Part shown: positions 63,136 through 64,000 of the stretch, piece by piece
Layout of the letters: the number at the start of each line of letters is the position of its first letter
Numbering within the stretch: position 1 is the stretch's first letter
NCBI RefSeq assembly: GCF_000155475.1
Contig: NZ_DS990393.1
Location: 265,358 to 329,357, forward strand
Source: Helicobacter cinaedi CCUG 18818 = ATCC BAA-847
Lineage (GTDB): Bacteria; Campylobacterota; Campylobacteria; Campylobacterales; Helicobacteraceae
DNA: 64,000 bases
Reading direction: 5' to 3'
Notes under the pieces: model-generated
What the model was told of the DNA's origin: nothing
Database searches by the model: none
What the model saw: only the letters and a program-made list of their open reading frames with translations
Made by a program: the position numbers and the translations under genes

Positions 63136-63451
63136 ACATAAAAAAAGTAAATAAATTAGCAAATAAATAAATATATTGCTAAAAAATAGCAAAGTTTAGT
63201 ATATTTATATAAAGTTTTATAAATTTTTTTAATTAGATATTCTAAATAATTTATTTTAATGTGAATCATAGACTTGAGATTCTGTCACTTACAATCCCAT
63301 ACGCAACAGGACATTTAAAGATTATTTTTATATAAATACGAAATCATTGTAATGAGATAAGGAAAAGATTCTAAAACACGACAAGCTTGATAACTCGTTT
63401 TAGAAGTGTGTAACAAAGAGAAGAATTAAAATGAGAAATGAGACTTAAAGG

Positions 63452-63528
63452 TGGCGGAGCGGACGGGGCTCGAACCCGCGACCCCCTGCGTGACAGGCAG
63501 GTATTCTAACCAGCTGAACTACCGCTCC
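63452..63528 (-). tRNA. tRNA-Asp (GTC)
   Basis: The cloverleaf reads 5' GGAGCGGTAGTTCAGC on the minus strand, with anticodon GTC in CCTGTCAC, a GGTTCGAGCC T-arm and an encoded CCA end. The acceptor stem pairs fully. Confidence 0.95.
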
Positions 63529-63559
63529 ATAGAATATCGCTTAGCAAAAAAATATTAAG

Positions 63560-63635
63560 TGGTGGTCGCTACAAGGCTCGAACTTGTGACATCCACCTTG
63601 TAAGGGTGGCGCTCTACCAACTGAGCTAAGCGACC
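63560..63635 (-). tRNA. tRNA-Val (TAC)
   Basis: The minus strand begins GGTCGCTTAGCTCAGTTGG. The anticodon loop CCTTACAA gives TAC. The T-arm is AAGTTCGAGCCTT and CCA is encoded. Confidence 0.95.
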
Positions 63636-63659
63636 AAATGAGATAAGCAAAAATAAAAG

Positions 63660-63734
63660 TGGTGACCCCTAGGGGATTCGAACCCCTGTAGCCACCGTGA
63701 AAGGGTGGTATCCTAACCGTTAGATGAAGGGGCC
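63660..63734 (-). tRNA. tRNA-Glu (TTC)
   Basis: The minus strand begins GGCCCCTTCATCTAACGG. The anticodon loop CCTTTCAC gives TTC. A GGGGTTCGAATCCCC T-arm and an encoded CCA follow. Confidence 0.95.
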
Positions 63735-63748
63735 ACTTTTATCCTTGG

Positions 63749-63824
<76 letters not shown>

Positions 63825-64000
63825 ATCTGCCCTTCAACATTGTATCTCAAGCATAACATTGCCATTGCCCCATTGCCTTAGACACAAAAGAGCGAAATTA
63901 TAGTGAGTTTAACTCAATTTGTCAAGAGTCTAATGCCATTATCAACATTTCAAGTGCTTTAGCACAACTTTGAGACTGCACGGATAGTCTATCCCCACCA

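Overview
The window is a low-GC epsilonproteobacterial chromosome segment, almost certainly from a non-pylori, probably enterohepatic, Helicobacter. Several gene orders match those remembered for H. pylori: lysC-hobA-holB-folP; pseudouridine synthase-waaA-HP0958-like-Nif3; mqnD-recA-eno-DivIC-AMIN-aroK; and hrcA-grpE-dnaK. Other pointers are an epsilonproteobacterial heavy-metal RND operon, katA paired with an ankyrin protein, and promoters built on TATAAT. The species cannot be fixed from the sequence alone.

Layout. 1-5.8 kb: housekeeping genes (hemW end, rppH, lysC, hobA, holB, folP). 5.8-11.4 kb: a metal efflux operon (cznCBA-like). 11.4-18.7 kb, mostly minus strand: small unknown genes, an esterase, a pseudouridine synthase, waaA, an HP0958-like flagellar factor, a Nif3 protein, and metA-metY for O-acetylhomoserine-based methionine synthesis. 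19.1-23.4 kb, minus strand: a four-gene cassette (NodU-type carbamoyltransferase, SxtJ-like membrane protein, membrane-anchored SGNH hydrolase, DUF5989-like micro-protein). Its first gene is interrupted in frame by a poly(G)14 tract, which predicts phase-variable expression. 23.6-31.5 kb: core genes and a WbpE/WbpB-like amino-sugar pair.

31.7-42.9 kb is accessory DNA, much of it decayed. It holds a MNT/HEPN toxin-antitoxin pair with broken HEPN, a run of tiny single-membrane-segment peptides, and the remains of a plasmid or integrated element (primase-like, ParA, a ribbon-helix-helix partner, RepA-like ATPase, Rep-like protein, broken relE). It also holds an intact CopG/RelE pair and a structured small-RNA locus encoding a 23-residue hydrophobic peptide. 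43-49.6 kb is a TonB/ABC metallophore uptake locus with divergent promoters and an unusual 502-residue tandem-domain protein. 49.6-53.3 kb is a second accessory strip: broken PemK, YopX-like, a relic of the 23-residue peptide locus, DUF6573-like, broken VapC with antitoxin, and intact RelE with partner. 53.3-63 kb returns to core genes (prfB, ankyrin protein-katA, dcuC pseudogene, ansB, dnaK, grpE, hrcA). The window ends in a tRNA cluster (Lys, Glu, Val, Asp on the minus strand).

The strongest candidates for undescribed biology are the phase-variable carbamoyltransferase cassette, the two-copy hydrophobic-peptide RNA locus, and the tandem-domain protein in the uptake locus. Many accessory genes carry single-base frameshifts, mostly outside long homopolymers. 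These could be real decay or assembly error, and only reads can tell.
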